This document shows, piece by piece, positions 42,031 through 50,502 of a stretch of 64,000 nucleotides of DNA; positions within the stretch are counted from its first letter, which is position 1; every line of letters begins with the position of its first letter. The notes beneath the pieces were generated by a model. That model worked only from the letters and a program-made list of their open reading frames with translations, did not search any database and had not been told where the DNA came from. Where the stretch lies: positions 1 through 64,000 of the forward strand of contig JAQTNV010000005.1 in the NCBI GenBank assembly GCA_028713675.1, given 5' to 3'. The position numbers were made by a program, and so were the translations under genes. The DNA comes from a bacterium. GTDB lineage: Bacteria > Desulfobacterota > JAPLJL01.

Positions 42031-42193
42031 CTTTATGGGGAGACTTTCGCGAACCAAAACTCTGAGAAACAAATGCTTCAGTTTTATTAACCGACGAATT
42101 TTTCGGAGGTAACCAAGGCCAGACCCTGCGGGTCGGCCGCCGGGGAAAAACGGGAGAGATGAATGTTTTGGAAGCGAAAGTTTCCCCATAAAG
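42031..42193. repeat. 163-bp element bounded by ~29-bp inverted repeats
   Basis: The left arm CTTTATGGGGAGACTTTCGC... and the reverse complement of the right arm CTTTATGGGGAAACTTTCGC... agree over about 29 bases (one mismatch plus a small indel, then CCAAAAC). The inner 100 bases hold no gene. It occupies nearly the whole gap between the OYE-like gene and the ligase gene, so it is either a MITE-like insertion or a leader structure of the ligase transcript. Confidence 0.7.
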
Positions 42194-42208
42194 TGATTCC
42201 CGGTCAGG

Positions 42209-44149
42209 CTAAATCTCTCTCCCCACATCAAACCCTTCCCGGATGGCCTGAAGCACGTCGCGGGGCGAGGCGGCGTCGCCGATCCGGTAAAGTTCTTTCA
42301 CTTTGCCTTTCAGGCCCCAGAAAAGTTCGTCGTTCTGGAGGCCGACCTCAACCATCACCACGCTGTCCACTCCTTCGATCTCCCCCTCGCGCTTGTCGAA
42401 ATGGTTGATGTAAGTCACCTTTCCGTCGGAGTAGTCCTTGATGCTGTTATTGAGGATGAAATTCACCCCCTTGGTGAAACAGCGCATCATCATGAGCGGA
42501 ACCTCGGTAAAGCCGAGAAGCACTCCGGCCATGTAAACCGGGGTGATCATGTCCACCTTCTTCCCGATACCGGTGAGGTAATCCGCCAGCGTGATCCCCT
42601 GCTGTTTGAAGATGTAGTCCACAATTACCACGTGCTCGCCCAGGCTGTCGGTATCCCAGAGGGCTTCCACCTGGCTTTTGATCTTTTTGCGGTCCGAGAA
42701 CTTGAAGCTGGGCTCCACCGGCCGGCTTCCGGCCGCCACCACCACCGCGTCCGGGTTTTCCGAGAGGACCGCCTGCGCGTCCGCGTTCTTCCCCAGAAGG
42801 ATCTTGATCCCCAGTCGGTCCAGCTGGAATTTCCTCCAGCGGACGATTTCACTGAATTCATCCCGCTCCGGCACCTTCCTGATCGTGTTGATCTGGCCGC
42901 CGAGTTCATTTTCTTTTTCGAAAAGCACCACCTGGTGGCCGCGCTCGGCCGCCACCCGGGCCGCTTCCAGACCGGCCGGGCCGCCCCCGATTACCACCAC
43001 CTTTTTCTTTTTGTCCGCGGGCTTGAGCTCGGATGAACCTTCCCTTCCCACCTGGGCATTCTGGGTACAGGTGATGGAAAGCTCCCGGAAAACCCGGTTG
43101 ATGCAGCCCTGCACGCAGGCGATGCAGTGGCGGATGTCCTCCAGTTTCCCGGCCTGCGCCTTGTTGGCGAGTTCGGGGTCGGCGATCTGTCCGCGGGTCA
43201 TTACGATCAGGTCGGCGTGCCCGTCTTCGAGGATCTTCTCGGCCTGGACCGGGTCGTTGATCCGCACCGACGAGAAAACCGGCGTTTTTTCCACCGCCCC
43301 GCGGATCAGGCCATGGAAAGGCACAAACATCCCGAGGGGAACGTAGCACGGACCGATCACCAGGGTGTAATGACCGAACTGGGAACCGGCCGAACAATTT
43401 AGAAAGTCCACTTTCCCGGTGGCTTCCAGCTTTTTCGCCAGTTCCTGCATCTTTTCGTTGTCCATCCCGCCGGGGTGAAGGTCGTCACCGCTGATCCGGA
43501 AACCCACTGTCATTTTCGAGTTATCGACTTCTTTCCGCACCCGCTCCAGCACCGCGGTGGCAAAAGCCATCTGCTCGCCCCACTTGTCTTTCCGCTGGTT
43601 GCCCCAGTTCGACCAGGACTGCTGGATCAGGTAACCGTGGGAACCGTGGAGTTCGATCCCGTCCAGCCCGCCCTCCTTGGCCGCCCGGGCATATCCGCCG
43701 AAACCGTCAATCAGGTCCTGGATCTCCTCCTCGCAAAGGACCTTGGGACGCTCCCGCGTGGAAAACGAAGGAATTGCCGACCAGGAAACCAGCGGCTTGA
43801 GCTTCAGGGTGCTGTCCGACTCTTTCCCGAGGTGAACCAGCTGGAGAATGATCTTGGTCCCGTACTGGTGCACCGCGTCCGCGAGCTTTTTCAGGCGGGG
43901 AACCAGTTCGGCCGCGGAAAGCGGCTCTTCGGTCCCGAAAGTCGCGCAGGAGGGATGGATGACGCAGGCCCCGGCAATGATCAGACCGCACCCCCCTTTG
44001 GCCCGGGCCTTCAGGTATTCGATATATTTGTCTTCCGGCAGTCCCTTGGAAAAGAAACCGAAGCCGGTCTCATGATTGCTCATCACCACCCGGTTCTTGA
44101 TCTCCACCGGGCCCAGCTTGATCGGGGAAAACAGGTATTTAAAACTCAT
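42209..44149 (-). CDS. Old-yellow-enzyme-like Fe-S flavoprotein 1 (2,4-dienoyl-CoA reductase / BaiCD-BaiH type)
   Basis: 646 residues. An N-terminal FMN TIM barrel (1-335; PIKLGPVEIKNRVVMSNH, then HGSHGYLIQQSWSNWGNQRK) carries the substrate site. A 4Fe-4S motif CIACVQGCINRVF (C-x2-C-x3-C, about 341-353) with a fourth Cys 11 residues on comes next, and a C-terminal FAD/NAD(P) domain (VVVIGGGPAGLEAARVAA near 383-400). The barrel segment that in classical members reads FLSPxTNxRxDxYGG is altered to SWSNWGNQRKDKWGE, so substrate binding is likely unusual. The family includes 2,4-dienoyl-CoA reductase, BaiCD/BaiH and 2-naphthoyl-CoA reductases. RBS AAGGAGG. It is one of three in the island. Confidence 0.88.
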   Translation of the reverse strand: MSFKYLFSPIKLGPVEIKNRVVMSNHETGFGFFSKGLPEDKYIEYLKARAKGGCGLIIAGACVIHPSCATFGTEEPLSAAELVPRLKKLADAVHQYGTKIILQLVHLGKESDSTLKLKPLVSWSAIPSFSTRERPKVLCEEEIQDLIDGFGGYARAAKEGGLDGIELHGSHGYLIQQSWSNWGNQRKDKWGEQMAFATAVLERVRKEVDNSKMTVGFRISGDDLHPGGMDNEKMQELAKKLEATGKVDFLNCSAGSQFGHYTLVIGPCYVPLGMFVPFHGLIRGAVEKTPVFSSVRINDPVQAEKILEDGHADLIVMTRGQIADPELANKAQAGKLEDIRHCIACVQGCINRVFRELSITCTQNAQVGREGSSELKPADKKKKVVVIGGGPAGLEAARVAAERGHQVVLFEKENELGGQINTIRKVPERDEFSEIVRWRKFQLDRLGIKILLGKNADAQAVLSENPDAVVVAAGSRPVEPSFKFSDRKKIKSQVEALWDTDSLGEHVVIVDYIFKQQGITLADYLTGIGKKVDMITPVYMAGVLLGFTEVPLMMMRCFTKGVNFILNNSIKDYSDGKVTYINHFDKREGEIEGVDSVVMVEVGLQNDELFWGLKGKVKELYRIGDAASPRDVLQAIREGFDVGREI

Positions 44150-44159
44150 TGCCCCTCCT

Positions 44160-44275
44160 TATGGTTGAAATAGGTTCACGGTTCAGGGTTCAACGTTGGG
44201 GATTATAAATTCATCACTTTGTATTTCTTGATTTGTTTTTCTTAACTTTGAACTTTGAACCTTGAACTTTGAACT
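44160..44275. repeat. Intergenic inverted repeat (GGTTCACGGTTCAGGG family)
   Basis: GGTTCACGGTTCAGGGTTCAACG on the left and TTGAACTTTGAACCTTGAACTTTGAAC on the right form an imperfect long hairpin spanning the gap. A second copy of the same design sits at 47985-48098, and short GTGAACC traces occur at about 40345. Confidence 0.75.
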
Positions 44276-45961
44276 TTAAAACTCATCACTCTTAGCTGTT
44301 TCTTTTTTTATTTTCTCCGCGAGTTCCTTCTCGAGCTTGCGCTTCAGGACCTTGCCCGTCGGGGTCAGGGGAAGTTCCTTGACGATCTCCAGTCTTTCCG
44401 GGATCTTGTACTTCATTACCTTCTGCTCGTTCAGGAAATCCTCGATTTCCTGAAGGGTGATGTTCTGCCCTTCCCGCGGGACCACGTAGGCGCCCACCTT
44501 CTCCCCCAGGCGGTAATCCGGATACCCCACCACCGCCGCCCGCTCGATTTTCGGATGGCTGTGAAGGAGGTTTTCAATATCGAGAGGGAATATTTTGGTC
44601 CCTCCCCGGTTGATCATTTCCTTCTTTCTTCCCCCCAGCCGGAGGCAGCCGTTTTCATCGATCCGGCCCACGTCCCCGGTAAAGAACCATCCGTCCGCGG
44701 TCCGGGTTTTCTTGGTCAATTCCAGCATTTTGAAATAACCGACAAAGAGCGACGGCCCCCAGAAGGCGATCTCCCCCTCTTCTCCTTCGGGAAGCTCTTT
44801 TTCGCGCTTCTCATCATAAATCCGGAGCCCTACGCCCATCGCCGTCAGCGGACGTCCCACCGTTTCAAATACCACCTCGGGGGGATCGCCGGGAAGTGTG
44901 ATGGTGTGAACGATGTTCTCCCCCATCCCATAAGCGTTGGAAACGGTACAGTGGAGCTTTTCCTTGATTTCGTTGATCAGCTGGACCGGGCAGGCCGCGC
45001 CTCCGGTACTGATGCTTCTTAAAGACTTCAAGTCATATTTATTCAGATCGGGGTGATTCAAAAATCCGATCAGGTGGGCGGGGGTCCCGGACATATTGGT
45101 TACCTTGTATTTCTGGATCGCTTCCAGGGCCACCTTGGGGCTGTATTTCTCCATCAATACCACCGTGATCTTCCGGATCACCACCTGGTGGGTGTTGAGA
45201 AATCCGAACGTGTGCGTCATCGGGCTATGGGCCATCATCACGTCGGTGGCGATTTTGCCCCCGCTGAATGACTCCATCATCTCCGTGGCCTTGGCGATAT
45301 TGGAGAGGAGGGTATTGTGGGTGTGGAGAAATCCTTTCGGATCCCCTTCGGTCCCGGAGGTAAAATTTAGAAACATGACATCATTGGCATCGGGCGGGGA
45401 TTTTTTCAGATATTCCTTGAGTTTCTTTTCTTTCTCCGGGCTCGGTTTGATCACGTCGGAGTGGAGGACCATTCCCTTGAGGGCCTTGTCTCCGACGACA
45501 ATCACGTACTTGAGCTGAGGCAGTTTGGGCCGGAGCCCCTCAATAGCTTGGGCGTAATTAAACCCTCCATATTCATATGGGATAACCACGGCGGTCGATT
45601 CGCAGAAGCTTAAAAATTTTTCGATTTCCCGCTCCCGGTAGACCACGTGCATGGGCTGGATCACCGCTCCGATCCGGGCCAGGGCCAGGGTATACAAGCT
45701 CATTTCCGGCCAATTGGGGAGCTGGACGGAAACCATGTCGCCTTTCTGAATTCCCAGGTCCACCAGGCCGGCCGCAAGCTTTTCCGTTTCCTGTTTCAGC
45801 TCCTTGAAGGTGATCTTCCGGTCCTGATATATAATGGCCACCTTGTCGGGGGCCTTCTCCACCGCCTCGTCCAGAAATTCGCAAAAAGTCCGGTTCGGCC
45901 AATAACCCTGCTCGGTCATGTCCTTGATCATTTGCGGGGTTAACATGGTCTCAAACTTCAT
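44276..45961 (-). CDS. AMP-forming acyl-CoA ligase 2
   Basis: 561 residues, ANL superfamily. P-loop LNFTSGTEGDPKGFLHTHN (about 193-211), the YGMGEN A5 motif, WFFTGDVGRIDENGCLRLGG (A7), MINRGGTKIFPLDIENLL (A8) and the catalytic Lys in PLTPTGKVLKRKL. It lies between OYE-like genes 1 and 2, so it probably activates the substrate or a ring-cleaved intermediate in the same pathway. Only distantly similar to ligase 1. GAAAGGAGG precedes the ATG. No adenylation of an aromatic acid can be inferred from the motifs alone. Confidence 0.9.
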   Translation of the reverse strand: MKFETMLTPQMIKDMTEQGYWPNRTFCEFLDEAVEKAPDKVAIIYQDRKITFKELKQETEKLAAGLVDLGIQKGDMVSVQLPNWPEMSLYTLALARIGAVIQPMHVVYREREIEKFLSFCESTAVVIPYEYGGFNYAQAIEGLRPKLPQLKYVIVVGDKALKGMVLHSDVIKPSPEKEKKLKEYLKKSPPDANDVMFLNFTSGTEGDPKGFLHTHNTLLSNIAKATEMMESFSGGKIATDVMMAHSPMTHTFGFLNTHQVVIRKITVVLMEKYSPKVALEAIQKYKVTNMSGTPAHLIGFLNHPDLNKYDLKSLRSISTGGAACPVQLINEIKEKLHCTVSNAYGMGENIVHTITLPGDPPEVVFETVGRPLTAMGVGLRIYDEKREKELPEGEEGEIAFWGPSLFVGYFKMLELTKKTRTADGWFFTGDVGRIDENGCLRLGGRKKEMINRGGTKIFPLDIENLLHSHPKIERAAVVGYPDYRLGEKVGAYVVPREGQNITLQEIEDFLNEQKVMKYKIPERLEIVKELPLTPTGKVLKRKLEKELAEKIKKETAKSDEF

Positions 45962-46005
45962 TCTTTTCGCCTCCTTTCAAAATAAATGGTTCGAGGATTC
46001 CAGGT

Positions 46006-47964
46006 TTAGATGATTCTCCCGATCATGGATCCTTCGTTGATCGCCTCGGCCACCCCCCGGGGATAAACGGCATCCCCGATGATGTGGAGGTCGTTGACCA
46101 GCATCCGAAGCCGGTCCACCAGCTGGTTGTTGGGTACCACGCCGGTACACAGCACCAGGTTGTCCATCTCCAGGGTGGCGTCTTCCTTGCCATATTTAAG
46201 GATTTTGACCTGCCCGGGCCGGATCTCCTTGATCGTGGTATCGGTCAGGGTTTCCACCTGGTGTTTTTCCAGCCTTTCAAAGAGAAACTGGCGGCAGTAG
46301 AAAACCATCCGGGGGGCCAGCACGCCCCGCATCTCCACCACGGTCACTTGCTTTCCCTGCTCGGCCAGGTAGTCCGCCATCTCGAGCCCGGTTTCACCGG
46401 CGCCCATGACTACCACGCGCTTGCCGACTTTGGCTTCCCCTTTTAAAACCGCGTCGTAAGGCACGACATTCGGTCCGTCGATACCGGGAACCCGGGGGAT
46501 GAAAAGCTTGGCCCCGGTGGCCAGGATCACCACCTGAGGGAGGATCTCGTTCAGGGAGGGGACCTCGAAAGGCTTCCCCAGGCTGACCTTCACCTTGGTC
46601 CTCTCCGTCTCGTTGACGTAGAACTGGGTCAGGTAACCCCAGTCCTGCCGGCCCGGCATCATCCGGGCATAGCGAAGGGCTCCTCCCAGCTCCTTCTCCT
46701 TATCGAAGAGCCAGACCTGGTGCCCCCGGAGGGCGGCGGTGCAGGCGGCCTCGCAGCCGGAAGGACCTCCCCCGATCACGATGACACGTTTTTTATCGAC
46801 GGCCTGCTCGATTTTAAAATCCATGTCCCGGGCCACGTCGGGGTTGGTCAGACAGTATGCCCCCCACCGGGCCTTGGCTTCGGGATTGACCTTGTTTTCG
46901 AGAGGCAAACAGCGCTGGAGGCAGGAAACACAGGGCCGGATGTATTTGCTCTCCCCCCGCTTTACCTTGTTGACCCATTCAGGGTCGGAGATCAGGGGAC
47001 GGCCCAGGCCGATGAGATCGGCCGAACCTTCCTTCAAAATGCTTTCCGCCTGTTCCGGAGTCCGGATTCTCCCGGAGGTGGCAATCGGGATTTTCACCAG
47101 CTTCTTGATTTCCCGGGCCAGGGGAACCTTGTGCATCAGCGGCACTTCCATCGGGGGAACGAGGAACTGGAAATCCACATAGCTCCCGGTGGAAACGTTG
47201 AGGCAGTCCACCCCGTTCTCTTCCAGCTTTTTCGCGAAAGCCCGGCCCTCGGCCAGGTTTTCCTCTTCCTCCGGCTGCCGGTCGGCGGCGTTGAACCTCC
47301 AAATCAGGGGGAAGTCGCTCCCCAGGATCTTCCGGACCCGCTTCAGCACCTGGAGGGGAAAACGCATCCGGTTTTCGAGCGAACCGCCGTATTCATCCGT
47401 GCGCTGATTGGTGCGGGTGGAAAGGAACTGGGTCAGGAGATATCCGTGGGCACCGTGCACCTCGACGGCGTCCGCCCCGGCCTCGCGGACCCGGCGGGCC
47501 GCCTGCGCGAAAGCCTCGGTGATTCTTTCAATATCCTCATGCGTAATCTCTTTCGGGATCGAGCCGGTGATGAAAGGGATCGAGGAAGGGGCGACCGGGA
47601 TATAGATTTTCCCGTCCACTTCTATCTTCGGGTCGAGCTGCCCGCCCATGTGGGCGATCTGGATGGCCAGCTTCGACCCTTTCCGGTGAATTTCGTCGGC
47701 CAGTTTCCTGATCCCGGGGACGTATTTATCTTCCCAGATGCGAAGGATTCCCTTTCCATACCCGCCTTCAGGCGACACGGACATGACCTCGGGAATGATC
47801 AAAGCCGCCCCTCCGGCCGCCCTCTTCCCGTAAAAAACCAGATCCTCTGCGGAAACATGCCCGTCTTTGCTGTGCCCCAGGCCCATCGCCGGCATGAAGA
47901 TCCGGTTTTTCAACTCCATTCCCTTGATTTTGAGCGGGCTGAAAAGCAACGGGAACTCTGCCAT
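46006..47964 (-). CDS. Old-yellow-enzyme-like Fe-S flavoprotein 2
   Basis: 652 residues, the same three-part design: FMN barrel (PLKIKGMELKNRIFMPAMG; HGAHGYLLTQFLSTRTNQRT, the classical active-site layout), a 4Fe-4S Cys group CVSCLQRC (C-x2-C-x3-C, about 342-349) with its fourth Cys 19 residues later, and a C-terminal nucleotide domain (VIVIGGGPSGCEAACTAALR near 395). Of the three copies this is the most like canonical 2,4-dienoyl-CoA reductase / BaiCD. It reduces an enoate-type double bond using NAD(P)H via FAD, Fe-S and FMN. Divergence among the three suggests distinct steps rather than redundancy. Confidence 0.9.
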   Translation of the reverse strand: MAEFPLLFSPLKIKGMELKNRIFMPAMGLGHSKDGHVSAEDLVFYGKRAAGGAALIIPEVMSVSPEGGYGKGILRIWEDKYVPGIRKLADEIHRKGSKLAIQIAHMGGQLDPKIEVDGKIYIPVAPSSIPFITGSIPKEITHEDIERITEAFAQAARRVREAGADAVEVHGAHGYLLTQFLSTRTNQRTDEYGGSLENRMRFPLQVLKRVRKILGSDFPLIWRFNAADRQPEEEENLAEGRAFAKKLEENGVDCLNVSTGSYVDFQFLVPPMEVPLMHKVPLAREIKKLVKIPIATSGRIRTPEQAESILKEGSADLIGLGRPLISDPEWVNKVKRGESKYIRPCVSCLQRCLPLENKVNPEAKARWGAYCLTNPDVARDMDFKIEQAVDKKRVIVIGGGPSGCEAACTAALRGHQVWLFDKEKELGGALRYARMMPGRQDWGYLTQFYVNETERTKVKVSLGKPFEVPSLNEILPQVVILATGAKLFIPRVPGIDGPNVVPYDAVLKGEAKVGKRVVVMGAGETGLEMADYLAEQGKQVTVVEMRGVLAPRMVFYCRQFLFERLEKHQVETLTDTTIKEIRPGQVKILKYGKEDATLEMDNLVLCTGVVPNNQLVDRLRMLVNDLHIIGDAVYPRGVAEAINEGSMIGRII

Positions 47965-47984
47965 TTAATCCTCCTTATTTATAA

Positions 47985-48098
47985 AATGGTTCACGGTTCA
48001 ACGTTTAGGGTTCAAGGTTTCCAAAGAAAATTCCGCAATTCTTATTTGCATTGTTTGTTTTGTTTTAACCTTTGAACTTTGAACCTTGAACTGTGAAC
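47985..48098. repeat. Intergenic inverted repeat (same family as 44160-44275)
   Basis: GGTTCACGGTTCAACGTTTAGGG on the left and TTGAACTTTGAACCTTGAACTGTGAACC on the right. It occupies the gap upstream of OYE-like gene 2. Confidence 0.75.
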
Positions 48099-48099
48099 C

Positions 48100-50484
48100 T
48101 CAAATAATGATTTTCTCCTCCACCAGCCGTTTGAACTCCTCCTCGGACATCTTCAGAAGTTCCTTAAAAACATATTCATTGTGTTCGCCGATCCGGGGAG
48201 TAATCCGGTCCACTCCCCCGGGGGTGTCGCTCAGCCGCCAGGGGGTCAGGTAGGTCTTTTCCTGGCCTTCCTCATCGGGGTATTGCATCATCTGGCTGAC
48301 TCCCCGGAACCTGATGTGCGCGTCCTGCTCCCCTTCCTCGATTCCCAGGAGGGGCGCCGCCGCCACCCCGGACTTCTGGAGGATCTCGGTCACCTCGTAA
48401 TTGGTGTGGTTGCGGGTCCACTCCCCGATCAATTTATCCATCGCCTGGGTGTTCTGCAGCCGGGATTCCAGGTCGGTGAATCTTTTCTCCCCGGTCCAGG
48501 CCGGCTCTCCGAGCGCCCGGCAGAAATTCCGCCATTCCTCCTCGGTTCCCACCGCGATGGAAACCCACTGGTCCTCTCCCTTGGTCGGGTATAAACCGTG
48601 GGGCGCCCGGTGGGGATGAAAATTCGCCTGGGGCCCGTGCACCCTCCGGTTCAGGAAGTAATCCAGGACCGGTTCACCCATCAGGGAAACGATCGCCTCC
48701 ACCTGGGAAACATCCAGGAACTGCCCCTTCCCGGTCTGCTCCCGGTGGTAAAGCGCCGCCAGGAGGGCGAAGGTGCCCTGGATGCCGATGTTGACGTCGC
48801 CCAGGCCGAAGCTCATGATCCCGATGCTCCCGGTGTCTTCGTAACCGACCATCCCCTCCAGTCCGCCGAAGCTGGAAGCGATGGAGGCGAAACCCTTCAT
48901 ATCCTTCATGGGACCTGACTGGCCGGCCATCGACATCGAAATGCAGATGATGTCCGGCTTGACCTCCCGGAGGGCTTCGTAGGAAAGCCCGTTCCGCTCC
49001 ATCACCCCGGCGCTGAAATTGTCGAGCACGATATCGCTGACCTTGGCCAGACGCTTGACCAGTTCCACTCCGGCCGGCTGCTTGATGTCCACGGTGACGG
49101 AGAGCTTGCTCCGGTTGTTATGGCGGAAGAAATGCTTGATGTAATCCAGGAACCTGGTCACGTCCTGGCGGGTGGTCGACTCGATCTTGATTACCTCCGC
49201 CCCCATATCGGCGAGGATCTGCGCCGCCAGCGGTCCCGCCCAGTTCCAGCCGAAATCCAGGATCCGGTATCCTTCCAGGGGGCGTTTGAGCGTTTTCCCT
49301 TTCGTCTGGGGCACCGCCGTCGGTTTTGAACCGGCCAGGACTTCGCGGTTATGTTCCCCCAGACGCGGGGCGGGCCGGTCCAGTTTCCAGGGGGTCGCGC
49401 TCATCAGGTAGGAAAGCCCCGGGAGTTTCATCTTCCCAAGGCCGGGGTCATTCACCTCGGCCCAGAAGCCCCGGAAATCGAAGTGAGGTTCGTTGACCAT
49501 TTCGTCGATCCGGTTCACCGTTCCCATGGTGATCCCGTTATCCCGGGCCATTTTCATCAGTTCCGCGCGGGTGAATTGTTTGAGCCAGGGTTTTAAAACG
49601 GCGTCTCCGGCATCCGGATTCTGGACCCCCAGGGAAAGGGCGTCCCGCATGAAGGGATCCTTGGACCACTCCGGTTCCCCCATCAGGGCGATAAACTTCC
49701 GCCATTGCTTGGCCGTCTGGGTGGCGATACAGACATAACCGTCCTTGCATTCGAAGTACCCGGTGGGATAAACGGAGACCAGCTGGCGGGCGCCCTTCCG
49801 CTTCCAGCCGCCCCAGCGGGTCACCAGGTACATCCCCCGGACGCAGTAGAGAATCACCTCGGCGGTGGAGATGTCGATGAATTGCCCCCGGCCGGTTTTC
49901 CGGCGGGCCAAAAGTGCCGTCAGGGCGGCCGCAGCCCCGTGCCAGGCCGCCTGGAAATCACACTGGTCGTAAGGAATGACGAGCGGTTCCCGGCCCGGGG
50001 AACCCAGGGTCAGGCTTAAAGCGCTCAAGGCGGAGCAGTTGATGTCATAACCGCGATAATCTTTATATGGTCCCGTCCTCCCGAAGGGGGTAAGGGAAAC
50101 CATAATCAGGCCGGGATTGATCCTGGCCAGTTCCGGAAATCCCAGTCCCCCTTCCTCCAGATCGTTCGAGGTCAGGGAATTTTCCACCAGGATATCGGCG
50201 TTCCGGATGATTCCCTTGAGGGATTCCTTTCCCGCCTTGCCGGAGAGATCCAGGGATACCCCCTTTTTGCCGGAATTCAGATAAAGGAAAAGGGAGCTTT
50301 TATCCGGTTCTTTTTTATCACCCGGGAAAGGCCCGTAGGTCCGGGTGATTTCCCCCGCGGGCGGCTCCACCTTGACCACCTCCGCGCCCAGGTCGGCCAG
50401 CACCCGGGCGCAGAAAGGCGCGGTGATATAACTGCCAAGCTCAACCACCCGCAATCCCGACAACGCCTGAGATTTAGATTCCAT
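48100..50484 (-). CDS. Double-headed class III (CaiB/BaiF) CoA transferase 1
   Basis: 794 residues from the ATG at 50484 (preceded by AAAGGA; a TTG 18 bases upstream is in frame). Two complete family III domains in tandem: domain 1 starts GLRVVELGSYITAPFCARVL (about 10-29), domain 2 starts GYRILDFGWNWAGPLAAQIL (about 405-424). In each, a block with Asp and a TGRGQ/TGKGQ motif (WHGAAAALTALLARRKTGRG; LGDVNIGIQGTFALLAALY) marks the CoA-thioester region; both keep an Asp in the expected place. Normal family members are single 400-residue subunits that dimerise. It moves CoA between carboxylates without ATP. Its paralogue lies immediately upstream. Confidence 0.88.
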   Translation of the reverse strand: MESKSQALSGLRVVELGSYITAPFCARVLADLGAEVVKVEPPAGEITRTYGPFPGDKKEPDKSSLFLYLNSGKKGVSLDLSGKAGKESLKGIIRNADILVENSLTSNDLEEGGLGFPELARINPGLIMVSLTPFGRTGPYKDYRGYDINCSALSALSLTLGSPGREPLVIPYDQCDFQAAWHGAAAALTALLARRKTGRGQFIDISTAEVILYCVRGMYLVTRWGGWKRKGARQLVSVYPTGYFECKDGYVCIATQTAKQWRKFIALMGEPEWSKDPFMRDALSLGVQNPDAGDAVLKPWLKQFTRAELMKMARDNGITMGTVNRIDEMVNEPHFDFRGFWAEVNDPGLGKMKLPGLSYLMSATPWKLDRPAPRLGEHNREVLAGSKPTAVPQTKGKTLKRPLEGYRILDFGWNWAGPLAAQILADMGAEVIKIESTTRQDVTRFLDYIKHFFRHNNRSKLSVTVDIKQPAGVELVKRLAKVSDIVLDNFSAGVMERNGLSYEALREVKPDIICISMSMAGQSGPMKDMKGFASIASSFGGLEGMVGYEDTGSIGIMSFGLGDVNIGIQGTFALLAALYHREQTGKGQFLDVSQVEAIVSLMGEPVLDYFLNRRVHGPQANFHPHRAPHGLYPTKGEDQWVSIAVGTEEEWRNFCRALGEPAWTGEKRFTDLESRLQNTQAMDKLIGEWTRNHTNYEVTEILQKSGVAAAPLLGIEEGEQDAHIRFRGVSQMMQYPDEEGQEKTYLTPWRLSDTPGGVDRITPRIGEHNEYVFKELLKMSEEEFKRLVEEKIII

Positions 50485-50502
50485 ATTATCCTTTAATTTC
50501 AA

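Noticed and set aside
46720-48075. 451-codon open frame on the + strand opposite OYE-like gene 2
   Set aside because: Antisense to a gene with unambiguous OYE, Fe-S and FAD motifs; its own product is low-complexity and without any domain.
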